NCBI GenBank assembly: GCA_023150475.1
Contig: JAKLKU010000013.1
Location: forward strand, 1 to 64,000
From: Planctomycetota bacterium
GTDB lineage: Bacteria; Planctomycetota; UBA1135; GCA-002686595
Reading direction: 5' to 3'
DNA: 64,000 nt
The notes under the pieces are model-generated. The model ran no database searches. It worked only from the letters and a program-made list of their open reading frames with translations, and had not been told where the DNA came from. Both the position numbers and the translations under genes were made by a program. Positions 48,606-61,179 of the stretch are shown one piece after another. Within the stretch, counting starts at the first letter, position 1; every line of letters starts with the position of its first letter.

Positions 48606-50816
48606 ATGCGCTTCCACGGTGTGTGCGTGACGTTGGTCCTCGCCGCGACGGCGCTCACGGGCGCGGCGCGCGCCGAGACTCCGGCCGAAGTCGTGCGCGG
48701 GCTCTCGGAGCTCGTGCCGCGGCGCGCGCGCGGCGACTGGCTCGTGTCGACCGACGCCGAACCGACCCGCGTCGGGCGCAGCGCCGACGCACGCGAGCTC
48801 GTGCTCTCGAACGGTCTCGTCGCGCTGACCTGGCGCGTCGTGCCGGGCGTCGCGCGGGTCGCGTTCGACGAGCTCTCGAGCGGCCGGTCGATCCTGCGCG
48901 CGGTCGAACCCGAGGCGCGCGTGACGGTCGATGGCGTCACGCTCGACGTCGGCGGACTCGTGGCGCGCGCGGGCGAGCCGCTCGACCGCGCGTTCCTGCG
49001 CGACGTCGATCGCGAGCGGTTGGACGTCGATCCCGCGGCGCTCGTCTGCGAAGCGCTGGAGATCGGCAAGCCGACTGCGCCGTTCGGCTGGAAACGCGTG
49101 CGCCACGCGGAGCAGCGGCCGTGGCCGCCGCCCGGCGTCGCGCTCGAGTTCCGCTACCGAGGCGCCACTCCGAAGCCGTGCGTCGTCCGCGTGCGCTACA
49201 CGCTGTACGACGGATTGCCGTTGGTCGAGAAGTCGCTCGAAGTCGAGAACGTCGGCACCGAGAGCTTCGTGCTCGACGCGTTCGAGGTCGAGCGGCTCGC
49301 CGCCGTCGAATGGTCGTCGCCGGTCGAAGCGTCGCGCGAGTTCGGTCGGCCGGACCTCGACGTGTTCTCGGACTACGCGTTCGGCGGGGGCGATCTCGGC
49401 TCGAGCTCGCGCGTCGTGCAGTGGCGCGACGACCCGCGCTACGGCACGCAAGTGAACTATCGCCTGCAGACGCCGTGTCTGCTCGTCTGCACGCTGCCGC
49501 GCGGCCCCAGCGTCGAACTCGCTCCGGGCGAGAGCGAAGCGTCGTTCCGCGTCTTCGAGCTCGCGTGCGACTCGACGGAGCGCGAACGCCGCGGGCTCTC
49601 CGTGCGCCGCGCCTTCCGCACGCTCGCGCCGTGGTGCACGGAGAACCCGCTGATGCTGCACTGCACGCGTTCCGACGACGAAGGCGTGCGCGCGGCGATC
49701 GAACAAGCCGCCGCGGTCGGTTTCGAGATGGTCATCCTCTCGTTCGGCTCGGGCTTCGACCTCGAGAGTCGCGATCCGGCGCTCGAGGCGCGCGCGCGGG
49801 AGTGGACGCGATTCGCACGGGAGAAGGGCGTCGAGATCGGCAGCTACTCGCTGCTCTCGAGCCGTTCGATCGGCCCCGAGACCGACGTGATCGACGCCGC
49901 GACCGGCAAACCGGGCGGCGCGCTGTTCGGCAGCGCGCCGTGCCTCGAGAGCGATTGGGGCGAGAGCTATTTCCGCCGGCTCTTCGAGTTCCACGACAGC
50001 GTCGGCTTCACGCTGCTCGAGCACGACGGCAGCTACCCCGGCGACTTCTGCGCGGCGACGAACCACCGTCACCGCGGTCTCGCCGACTCGCAGTGGACGC
50101 AGTGGCAGACGATCGCGCACTTCTACGGCTGGGCTCGCGAGCGGGGGCTCTACCTGAACGTGCCCGACTTCTACTACCTCGCCGGTTCGTCGAAGTGCGG
50201 CATGGGGTACCGCGAGACGAACTGGTCGTTGCCGCGCGAGCTGCAGCTCCTGCACGCGCGCCAGAACATCTACGACGGCACGTGGGAGAAGACGCCGTCG
50301 ATGGGCTGGATGTTCGTGCCGCTGGTGCAGTACCACGGCGGCGGCGAAGCGGCGACGATCGAGCCGCTCGACCAGCACCTCGACGCGTACGAGCAGCACC
50401 TCGCGACCAACCTCGGCGCCGGCGTGCAAGCGTGTTATCGCGGGCCGCGACTCTACGACACCGAGCGCACCAAGGAGCTCGTCCGCCGCTGGGTGCAGTT
50501 CTTCAAGGCGCACCGCGCGATCCTCGAGAGCGATCTGATCCACGTGCGCCGGCCCGACGGGCGCGACCTCGACGTGTGGCTGCACGTCAACCCCGCGCTC
50601 GGCGAACGAGCGCTCGCGATGGTTTTCAACCCGACCGACCGCACGCTCGCGCGGCCGCTCGAGCTCCCGCTCTACTACTCGGGCCTGCGCGGCTCGGCGC
50701 GGGTCGCGGAGCGCGACGGCGCATCGCGGACCGTGTCGCTCTCGACCGACTCCAAAGTCGTCCTCGACGTCTCGCTCCCGAGCCAAGGCATCACGTGGTA
50801 CACGTTCACTCCCTGA
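48606..50816 (+). CDS. Exported glycosidase of the alpha-galactosidase (clan GH-D-like) type
   Basis: The 736-residue protein has a signal peptide (ALTGAARA). An N-terminal beta-sandwich (~25-310) is followed by a TIM-barrel region (~330-600) containing EMVILSFGSGFDLES, GSAPCLESDWGESY and FTLLEHDGSYPGDFC, where Asp is the likely nucleophile, then a C-terminal beta domain (LDVWLHVNPALGERALAMVFNPTDR). Layout and motifs resemble GH36/GH27 alpha-galactosidase relatives. It is 10 bp after the fucosidase, so it likely helps dismantle a fucose- and galactose-containing glycan. Exact family assignment is tentative. Confidence 0.75.
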   Translation: MRFHGVCVTLVLAATALTGAARAETPAEVVRGLSELVPRRARGDWLVSTDAEPTRVGRSADARELVLSNGLVALTWRVVPGVARVAFDELSSGRSILRAVEPEARVTVDGVTLDVGGLVARAGEPLDRAFLRDVDRERLDVDPAALVCEALEIGKPTAPFGWKRVRHAEQRPWPPPGVALEFRYRGATPKPCVVRVRYTLYDGLPLVEKSLEVENVGTESFVLDAFEVERLAAVEWSSPVEASREFGRPDLDVFSDYAFGGGDLGSSSRVVQWRDDPRYGTQVNYRLQTPCLLVCTLPRGPSVELAPGESEASFRVFELACDSTERERRGLSVRRAFRTLAPWCTENPLMLHCTRSDDEGVRAAIEQAAAVGFEMVILSFGSGFDLESRDPALEARAREWTRFAREKGVEIGSYSLLSSRSIGPETDVIDAATGKPGGALFGSAPCLESDWGESYFRRLFEFHDSVGFTLLEHDGSYPGDFCAATNHRHRGLADSQWTQWQTIAHFYGWARERGLYLNVPDFYYLAGSSKCGMGYRETNWSLPRELQLLHARQNIYDGTWEKTPSMGWMFVPLVQYHGGGEAATIEPLDQHLDAYEQHLATNLGAGVQACYRGPRLYDTERTKELVRRWVQFFKAHRAILESDLIHVRRPDGRDLDVWLHVNPALGERALAMVFNPTDRTLARPLELPLYYSGLRGSARVAERDGASRTVSLSTDSKVVLDVSLPSQGITWYTFTP

Positions 50817-50841
50817 TCGGCCCCCGACGATCGAACTCCGC

Positions 50842-53373
50842 ATGACCGGCGAGCCCACGACCGGACGACGCTGCGCACTGCCCTCCGCGCTCGCGCGCCT
50901 TGCCGCGCGAGCGTGCGTCCTGGCGTCTTCGGTCGGCACGTGTTGGGGGGGCGTGTCGCTCGCGGCCGCGTCCTTCGCGAACTCGTCGCTCGCGCAAGGC
51001 GTCGAGCACGTGCTCGTCGAGAAGCGCAAGGTCGCCGAAGTCGACTACCGCGGCACCCCGTGGGCGTTCGACAAGTCGGGCCGCGTCGGCGGCGCGGGCA
51101 AGGGCAACGACTTGGTGACCAGCTTCGAGCTCGGCGTCGGCGATTGGACGACGAACGTGCGCCTCTCGATCGACGCCCTCGACGGCAAACGCAGCAGCTT
51201 CGCGTTCGGCGACGACGCGGTGCTCGTCTTCGACGCGGACAAGAAGTTCCTGCGCGTCGAAGGCAAGCGCGTGCCGAACGGACCGATCGAGCTCGGCGAG
51301 ACGGGCCGCGTGCTCGAGGCCGGGCGAGCGTTCGGGCTCGAAATCGCGCGCCGTGGCACGCGCGTCACGGTCGCGATCGACGAGACGCAGCTCGGCGAGT
51401 TCGAGTTCCACGCGGAAGCGAGCGGCCACATGGCCGTGTGTCCCGGCGACGCTCGGGTCTTCGTGCAGGAGTGGCGCATCTCGGGCTCGATCGCCGAGCG
51501 CAAGGCGTCACCCGACGTCGAAGCGCTGCGCGAGCCGATCGATCGGGCGATCGAGCGTGGCGTCGCGTTCCTGCTCTCGGTGCAACAACGCGACGGCTCG
51601 TGGGCGAGCGGCCAGCCGCAGTACGTCAGCGGCCAGACCGCGCTCTCGATCTACGCGTTGATGAAGAGCGGCCTCGCTCCGAACGAACCGGCCGTCGCGC
51701 GCGGGCTGCGTTTCCTCGACGCGAACCCCCCGTACGACACGTACAGCACCGGGCTCGCGCTGATGGCGTACGAAGCGACGCACGATCCGGCGTACAAGGA
51801 TCGGATGCGTCCAATGGTCAAGAACCTGCTCGCGACGCAACGCGGCGGACTCTGGAGTTATCCGACCGGTTGGGACGGCAAGCGTTGGGAGTCGAACCTC
51901 GGCGGCGTCGATCTCTCGAACACGCAGTACGCCGTGTTGGGTCTGCGCTCGGCGCTCGCCGCCGGCGTCGAAGTGCCGTTGAAGCCGTGGGTCGACTTGA
52001 TCGACGGTGTCGTGCGCTTGCAGGAATCTCCCGCGACGATCGACGTCGCGCTCGCCGCCGGCGAGACCGGCACGGGCAAACGCACGATCGCGGGCTTCCG
52101 CTACAACGAAGGCACCGGCGCGCGTGGTTCGATGACCACGGCGGGCGTGTCCGCGCTGCTGATCGCGAAACAAGCGCTCGGCACGAAACTCACCGGCGCA
52201 CAAGCCGCCGAAGTGACGAAGAGTCTGCAGCTCGGCGTCGGCTGGCTCGGCCACCACTTCCGCGTCGACGTGCACCCGCACGGCGAGGAACCGTGGCTCT
52301 ACTACTGGCTCTACGGCGTCGAGCGCGTCGGCAGTCTGCTCGACACGGAGACTCTCGGCCCGCACGAGTGGTATCTCGAAGGCGCGCGCTTCCTGCTCTC
52401 GAAACAAGGCGGCGACGGCGCGTGGGCGAGCAACGCCGGCGGCCCGGTGCGCGCGAACGAGACCGACACGTGTTACGCGCTGCTCTTCCTCGAGCGCGCG
52501 ACGTCGAGCAAGCCGCGCACCGGCGGCGCCGAGCGCGAGTTCTTCGCGACGAAGCCGGACGATGCGCCCGACGTGCGGCTCGCGTACGTCGGCCGCGGGC
52601 GTTTCGAGTTCTGGATCGGCGAGTTCGGGCCGCGCGCGCTCGCGGAGCACGGTGGCGGCGAGCTCGGCGGCCTGCGGATCGCCGCGGTCGAGTATTGGAA
52701 CGGCCAGAGCAGGCTCGCGAGCCTCGCCGGCGATCCGTCGCGCGCATGGACCGACGAACGCTATCGCGCCAAGGTCGATCTGCCGTACCCCGGCGAGTAC
52801 GAAGTCGTCGCGCGGGTGCTGCTGGTCGGGCCCGATGCGGCGCCCGACGAGACTCGTCCGACCCGCACGCTCGAGTCGAAGCCGGTCAAGGTCCGTTCGC
52901 TCGGGTTGACGCTGTCTTGGATGGACGAACTCGCGACGAAACGCACGAAGAACCTGCTCTACGGCAAGGAACCGACGTTCACGCCGAGCTCGATCAACGG
53001 CGACGACCAACCGTGGCGCTCGATCGACGGGCTCGAAGGCTCGCGCTGGATGTGCGCGAAGGACGATCCCGCGCCGACGTTGATCGTCGAGCTCACGAAG
53101 CCCGTCCAAGCGAGCGAACTCGTGCTCTACTCGCACTGCGCGACGCCGAGGCTCCGGGGCGAGCACGACGTCATCCGGCGCGTCACCGTGCGCGTCAACC
53201 GCGCGAAGGAGCTCGTCGAGGCGCGCGCCGGCGACGACGAGCTCGAGCCGCTCGTCTTGTCGCTCGGCAAGAGCACGTCGGTGCAACGGCTCGAGATCCG
53301 CATCGTCGAGCGCACGCCCGGCCGCGCGTGGCCCGGCCACGTCGGCTTCACCGAGATCGCGCTCTACAAGTGA
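50842..53373 (+). CDS. Alpha/alpha-toroid (squalene-cyclase-like) protein with discoidin domain
   Basis: The 843-residue exported protein. After a long, basic signal region there is a beta-sandwich of the laminin-G/DUF1080 kind (~55-215). An alpha/alpha toroid follows (~230-560) with repeats such as FLLSVQQRDGSWASGQPQYVSGQ and FLLSKQGGDGAWAS, like prenyltransferase/squalene-oxidocyclase folds, then a linker. The C-terminal F5/8 type C-like domain (~700-843) contains DGLEGSRWMCAKDDPAPTLIVEL. The toroid may bind or cut polysaccharide, since many lyases share it; terpenoid cyclase activity seems unlikely outside the cell. Confidence 0.78.
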   Translation: MTGEPTTGRRCALPSALARLAARACVLASSVGTCWGGVSLAAASFANSSLAQGVEHVLVEKRKVAEVDYRGTPWAFDKSGRVGGAGKGNDLVTSFELGVGDWTTNVRLSIDALDGKRSSFAFGDDAVLVFDADKKFLRVEGKRVPNGPIELGETGRVLEAGRAFGLEIARRGTRVTVAIDETQLGEFEFHAEASGHMAVCPGDARVFVQEWRISGSIAERKASPDVEALREPIDRAIERGVAFLLSVQQRDGSWASGQPQYVSGQTALSIYALMKSGLAPNEPAVARGLRFLDANPPYDTYSTGLALMAYEATHDPAYKDRMRPMVKNLLATQRGGLWSYPTGWDGKRWESNLGGVDLSNTQYAVLGLRSALAAGVEVPLKPWVDLIDGVVRLQESPATIDVALAAGETGTGKRTIAGFRYNEGTGARGSMTTAGVSALLIAKQALGTKLTGAQAAEVTKSLQLGVGWLGHHFRVDVHPHGEEPWLYYWLYGVERVGSLLDTETLGPHEWYLEGARFLLSKQGGDGAWASNAGGPVRANETDTCYALLFLERATSSKPRTGGAEREFFATKPDDAPDVRLAYVGRGRFEFWIGEFGPRALAEHGGGELGGLRIAAVEYWNGQSRLASLAGDPSRAWTDERYRAKVDLPYPGEYEVVARVLLVGPDAAPDETRPTRTLESKPVKVRSLGLTLSWMDELATKRTKNLLYGKEPTFTPSSINGDDQPWRSIDGLEGSRWMCAKDDPAPTLIVELTKPVQASELVLYSHCATPRLRGEHDVIRRVTVRVNRAKELVEARAGDDELEPLVLSLGKSTSVQRLEIRIVERTPGRAWPGHVGFTEIALYK

Positions 53374-53382
53374 GCGCTCCAC

Positions 53383-54221
53383 ATGGACTCGACGTGCCCG
53401 ACGTGCGGAGCGCCGGTCGAGCGCCGTTTCTGTCCCGAGTGCGGTGAGAAGCGTTTCGACGCGCGCGATCTGTCGCTCGCCGCGACTCTGGCGCACTTCG
53501 TCGAAGCGTTCACGAGCCTCGACGGCAAGGTGCTCGCGAGCCTGAAGGCGTTCGTCGTGCCCGGCCGGCTCACGCAGGAACTCCTGCGCGGCGCACGCGT
53601 CCGCTACTTGAAGCCGATCCAGCTCTTCCTGCTCGTCAACGTCGTCTACTTCTTCGTCCAGCCGTACACGGGCTGGAACACGTTCAACACGAGCTACGAG
53701 CTCCAAGTCACGAAGCAGGTGTACAGCCGCTGGGCGCAGCCACGCGCCGAGGCGCGCCGCGCGGAGCTCGGGCTCGACGCCAAGACGTTCGCCGAACGCT
53801 TCGACGGCCTCTCGAGCACGCTCGCGCGTTCGCTCGTCGTGCTGTTCGTGCTTTGGTTCGCGGTCTGGATCGCGATCGTCTGTGCGAGGATCGGCGTGCC
53901 GTGGGGGGCGCACGTCTCGCTCGGCACCGAACTCGCGAGCTTCATGCTGCTCGCGCTCGCGTTGGTGCTGCCGCCCGTGCTGAGCGGCGTCTGGTCGGTG
54001 CTGCCCGACGGCGTGCTGCGCGCCGTCGCGGACTTCGGCGAGCTCCCCGGTTCGCTGATCTCGCTCTCCGTGCTCGGCGCGTGGCTCGCGGCTTCACTGC
54101 GGCGCGCGTACGGACTCGGCCGTGCCGCGGCGCTCGGACGCGCGGCGATCGTGTTGGTCGCGATCGTGCCCGCGCTGGTCGGCTACCGCGCGTTGCTCTT
54201 CGTGCTGACCCTGTACTTCGT

Positions 54222-54228
<7 letters not shown>
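53383..54228 (+). CDS. DUF3667-like membrane protein with zinc ribbon
   Basis: The 281-residue protein starts with a rubredoxin-type zinc ribbon (CPTCGAPVERRFCPECGEKR), then a basic/amphipathic region (SLKAFVVPGRLTQELLRGARVRYLKPIQLFL) and four to five membrane segments. This is the DUF3667 layout; no function is established. It lies 9 bp after the toroid gene, so it may be the last gene of the fucose operon. Its end overlaps the convergent propeller-amidohydrolase gene by 7 bp. Confidence 0.85.
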
Positions 54229-57617
<3,389 letters not shown>

Positions 57618-57799
57618 GGCGCGCTAGAGTAGCGACGTTTTCGCCGTTGCGCCGACGGCCGTGGCGCCGCCGACGGCGCACTCGCTCGACTGCCGTCGAG
57701 CGCGCGTATCGATCGCGCGGGTCGCCACACGCTCGTCGCGGTCGAGGTCGGCAGGGAGACACGGCCATGGAGGCCACGAAGATCGGAGGAGGAACGATC

Positions 57800-58117
57800 A
57801 TGAAAGCTCTCGGCTCGTTGTGCTGTTTGCTCGTCGCCGCCTGCGCCACGGGCGCGAACTCGACTCCGGGGTCCCAAGCGAGCGCGTCCCGATCCTCGGC
57901 GGCGGTGCCCGGCGAGACGACGGAGGTGCTGCCGTTGCAGTTCGCGGCGGCCCAAGACCTCGCCGCGACGTTGAACGCGCTCGAGCTCTCCGATCCGCCG
58001 ACTCGCGTGCTCGCCGATACGCGAACGAACTCGCTCATCGTGCAGGGCCCGAAAGTGGGGCTCACGCGAGTGCACGACCTCGTGTCGCAACTCGACGTGA
58101 AAGCGCGCCGGGATTGA
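57800..58117 (+). CDS. Small lipoprotein consisting of one secretin-N-like domain
   Basis: The 105-residue protein begins MKALGSLCCLLVAACATG with lipobox AACA. The remainder (~45-105) is a single secretin_N-like unit: EVLPLQFAAAQDLAATLNAL...TRVLADTRTNSLIVQGPK...VHDLVSQLD. Type II/III secretins carry two to four such modules before a C-terminal pore domain, absent here. A strong GGAGGAGG site precedes the ATG. It may act as a periplasmic adaptor or decoy for a secretin encoded elsewhere. Divergent from the propeller-amidohydrolase gene across 182 bp. Confidence 0.75.
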   Translation: MKALGSLCCLLVAACATGANSTPGSQASASRSSAAVPGETTEVLPLQFAAAQDLAATLNALELSDPPTRVLADTRTNSLIVQGPKVGLTRVHDLVSQLDVKARRD

Positions 58118-58340
58118 CACTCGCGCACGGAGCTGCGCTCGAGTCGTCGGCTCCTCGTGACGTTGGCCGTCTCGTCGTGAGTTCGGCGGAGGCACGCGCG
58201 TCCCGAATCCCAGACGTCGCGCGTTTTCCAAGTTCGCTCCGTTGTGGCCGCGCCGTGCCGCGGACGAAAGGGGCTGCGCCGTGCGCTCGGGTTCGAGCGG
58301 CACTGCGCTCCGTTCGTTCCGAGCTCGCGCCGTCCCCCGT

Positions 58341-60512
58341 ATGAGTCCTCTTCGAACTCGACTGCGCTCGTGCGTCGCGCGCGGTCTCGACAGGCTGCTC
58401 CGTTGGGCGTGTGCCGCGAGTTGCGTCGCGCCGGCGTTCGCGCAATCGCTGCACGGCGGCGCAACGGTGACCTTCCCGGAACCGAAGCCCGTCGAACCGC
58501 TCGACGTGCTCGTCATCGTGCTCGACGACGTCGGCGTCGACCTCTTCGGCGCATACGCCGCCGACTATCCGGGTGCGCTGCAGCCCTGCACGCCGCACCT
58601 CGACGAACTCGCGGCGCGCGGCGTGCGGTTCACCAACTGTTGGGCGAGCCCGATCTGCACGCCGAGTCGGGCGATGTTGCTCACCGGCCGACCGGCGTCG
58701 CGCACGGGCACCGGCACCGTGACGAATCCGAGCCAGCCGTCGGTCGTCGGGCTTTCACCCGACGTGCCGACGATCGCGGACGTCTTCCAGTCCGTCGCAC
58801 CGGGGATCGCGTGCACGGCCGCGGTCGGCAAGTGGCACGTCGCCGACGTCGCCCAATTGCCGACGCATCCGCTCGAGCTCGGCTTCGCGACGTGGAGCGG
58901 CTCGTGGTTCAACCTGAACACGCCGAGCTCGGTCCAGCCCGCGTGTTTCGACGCCTCGTACTGCGATTGGTGCAAGTCCGAGGTCGACGCATTCGGCGCC
59001 GCGCAGACGCCGCACTGGCCGAACTATGCGACCGCCGACACGACCGACGGCGCGCTCGCCGTGCTGGCGGATTTCGCGAGCCTCTCCTCGCCGTGGTTCC
59101 TCTACGTCGCCTACAACGCGACGCACTTGCCCTTCGAGTGCCCGCAGGCGTGCGGAGTCGCGTGTCCTCCGTCCGCCTGCGGTACCTGCACGGCCTGCGA
59201 CGGCGCGAGCGGGGACGTCGCCGTCGCGCGAGCGATGACCGAAGTGCTCGACCACCAACTCGGGCGTTTGTTCGCCGCGATCGACTTCGAGCGCACGCTC
59301 GTCGTGGTCCTCGCCGACAACGGCACGCAACCTTCCGCCGTCGCGCCACCGTTCTTGCCGACGCACTCGAAGGTCTCGCCGTACCAAGGTGGCGTCAACG
59401 TACCGCTCGTCGTCTGGGCGCCGGCCTGCGCGACGCTCGGCCCGCGCGAATGCCACGAACTGGTCTCCGCGACCGACCTCTTCGCGACGGCCGCCGATTT
59501 CGCGCAGATCCCGCTCGCTCCCGACCCGCTGCGCGATTCCGTGTCGTTCGCGCATTGCGTCGATCCACGCTACGACCTCTCGGGCGCCACGGCCCGGCGC
59601 ATCGTCTACACCGAGATGTTCACGCCGAACTTCACGCCCGATCCGTTCGGACGACCGCCCAGCGACTACGTCGCGCAGCAGCACGTGCGCGCCGTGCGCA
59701 ACGCACGCTTCAAGCTGATCGAGAAGAACCGCTACTCGTTCGGCGCGTCCAACTCGCCGAACGGCACGAGCCTCGAGCTCTACGAACTCGGCGTCGGCCC
59801 CGACGCGAGCAATCCGGCGTTCGGCCCCGATCCGTTCGAGCAGCACGACTTGCTCGACGGCTCCGCGCCGCTCGATCCCGAAGCGCAAGCGGCGTTCGAC
59901 GAGCTCTTCGTCGCGCTCGCGACGACGTACCCCGCGTTGCGGACCGGGATCCCGGCGGCCTACCTGCGAGCCGCGCGCCTCGGTCCCTCCGGCGTGGCGT
60001 GCGATGCGACGGCGCTCTCCGCTGCGTACACCGAGCTCGCGGCGGGTCCGCGCATCGACCGTGCGTTCTGCGACTTCGAGCTCTCGACGCTGCCGGTCGG
60101 CGCGCACGTCCTCGGCGTCGAAGTCGACTTCGCGCTCGCGCAAGGCGCGGCGTCCGCGACGACCGAATTCGCGATCGTGGGGCTTTCGCAACCCGCCGTC
60201 GCGTTCGGCTGCACGGCGACCGGCGGTCTCTTCGACGCAGCGTCGGGCACGCCGTGGGCGCTCGCGTCGGGCTGGGAAGTCTCCGGCTCGTCCGTGCGCG
60301 CCGCGCTCGCGGCCGAGGCTCACGTCGCCGTGCACGACGCTCTCTGCGAGTACCAAGCGAGCGGCGCGCCGCCGTTCCTCTCGGTGGGGGTGCGGCTCGC
60401 GGACGAATCTCCGGCGAACCCCGATCGTGTCTACTTCGCGACGCCGGCGAGCGGTGCGCTGCAGCGCTTGCGCGTCTTCCACGCCGGCTCACAAGCGCCG
60501 CAGTGCCCCTGA
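58341..60512 (+). CDS. Exported sulfatase
   Basis: The 723-residue alkaline-phosphatase-superfamily sulfatase. Metal ligands are in VLVIVLDDVGVDLFG. Formylglycine precursor Cys106 lies in the C-T-P-S-R motif (SPICTPSRAMLLTGR), and VVVLADNGTQ supplies the later metal site. A Cys-rich insert (CGVACPPSACGTCTAC, ~275-290) is unusual, and a ~130-residue beta-type domain ends the protein. The signal peptide follows an Arg-rich start at 58341. Activity needs a maturase: the SUMF1-type protein of this window seems to lack the paired Cys. Planctomycete sulfatases commonly act on sulfated algal glycans, including fucans. Confidence 0.9.
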   Translation: MSPLRTRLRSCVARGLDRLLRWACAASCVAPAFAQSLHGGATVTFPEPKPVEPLDVLVIVLDDVGVDLFGAYAADYPGALQPCTPHLDELAARGVRFTNCWASPICTPSRAMLLTGRPASRTGTGTVTNPSQPSVVGLSPDVPTIADVFQSVAPGIACTAAVGKWHVADVAQLPTHPLELGFATWSGSWFNLNTPSSVQPACFDASYCDWCKSEVDAFGAAQTPHWPNYATADTTDGALAVLADFASLSSPWFLYVAYNATHLPFECPQACGVACPPSACGTCTACDGASGDVAVARAMTEVLDHQLGRLFAAIDFERTLVVVLADNGTQPSAVAPPFLPTHSKVSPYQGGVNVPLVVWAPACATLGPRECHELVSATDLFATAADFAQIPLAPDPLRDSVSFAHCVDPRYDLSGATARRIVYTEMFTPNFTPDPFGRPPSDYVAQQHVRAVRNARFKLIEKNRYSFGASNSPNGTSLELYELGVGPDASNPAFGPDPFEQHDLLDGSAPLDPEAQAAFDELFVALATTYPALRTGIPAAYLRAARLGPSGVACDATALSAAYTELAAGPRIDRAFCDFELSTLPVGAHVLGVEVDFALAQGAASATTEFAIVGLSQPAVAFGCTATGGLFDAASGTPWALASGWEVSGSSVRAALAAEAHVAVHDALCEYQASGAPPFLSVGVRLADESPANPDRVYFATPASGALQRLRVFHAGSQAPQCP

Positions 60513-60582
60513 TCGCACCTGTACGAGCCGGTGTGCCCCGGGGCGCGAGTGCGAGCCGCGCAGCGCGGCGCTCCACGCGCCG

Positions 60583-60894
60583 TCACCGCCGGCGGAGCGA
60601 CGCGAGCGCGGTCACCGCGAGGGTCCACGTCGGGAACGCCGCGGTGACCGGGAGGATCTCGACGAGCAACACGGGCAGCAGGCTCCAGCGTGCGCCGAGC
60701 AGGAAGAAAAGTCCCGTCGCCACGCCGAGGTCGACGACGATCGCGACCGGCGGCACGAACTCGGTCCAAATGAAGAGCGCGTCCGCCGCGAGCGCGAGGC
60801 CGAACGCCAGCGCGATCCGGAGGCGAACCCGAGGCTTGGGACCGGGATCGGGACGGGGATCGGGACGGGGTTCGGGAGAGCGAGTGGGTTGCAC
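60583..60894 (-). CDS. Small three-span membrane protein, unknown function
   Basis: The 103-residue product has a Pro/Arg/Asp-rich N-terminus made of short repeats (RPDP), then hydrophobic spans IALAFGLALAADALFIW, VAIVVDLGVATGLFFLLGA and LLPVLLVEILPVTAAF. The downstream end is TLAVTALASLRRR. I recognise no family, but the hydrophobic pattern and codon use support a real gene. It is convergent with the sulfatase. Confidence 0.75.
   Translation of the reverse strand: MQPTRSPEPRPDPRPDPGPKPRVRLRIALAFGLALAADALFIWTEFVPPVAIVVDLGVATGLFFLLGARWSLLPVLLVEILPVTAAFPTWTLAVTALASLRRR
60844..60879 (-). repeat. 12-bp tandem repeats coding RPDP in small membrane protein
   Basis: GGGATCGGGACG occurs twice exactly at 60844 and 60856, with a third degenerate unit to 60879. 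In frame on the - strand it codes an RPDP-like tetrapeptide in the N-terminal tail. Confidence 0.85.
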
Positions 60895-60967
60895 GAGGCT
60901 TCCACCATGCGCCGTTTTCCACCCACGCTCAAGTCCGCCGTTCGCCGTCGCCGATCCGTCGCCCGCC

Positions 60968-61171
60968 GTGATTCCTCAGGTGGCGAGCCCTTCGGTCGAC
61001 GTCGTCGTGCTGCCGCAGCGCGTCACGCCGGTCCCGCGCGTCGAGCGCGAACGGCCCGACGAAGTGCCGGACGAGCGCCCCGCGGTCGCTCCGCGTCGTG
61101 ACACGGCGTCCTTCTCCGCCGAGGCGCTCGCGAAATTGGCCGCGGAATGCGGCGACTGCGCGACGGCCTAG
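60968..61171 (+). CDS. Possible small hypothetical gene
   Basis: A GTG-started frame of 67 codons reads MIPQVASPSVDVVVLPQRV...SFSAEALAKLAAECGDCATA with strongly GC-biased third positions. The frame is open farther left without a good start, and an ATG at 60907 is in another frame. There is no clear ribosome site or recognisable domain, so this could be a fragment or chance. It fills most of the gap between the two leftward genes. Confidence 0.35.
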   Translation: MIPQVASPSVDVVVLPQRVTPVPRVERERPDEVPDERPAVAPRRDTASFSAEALAKLAAECGDCATA

Positions 61172-61179
61172 GCCGCGGG

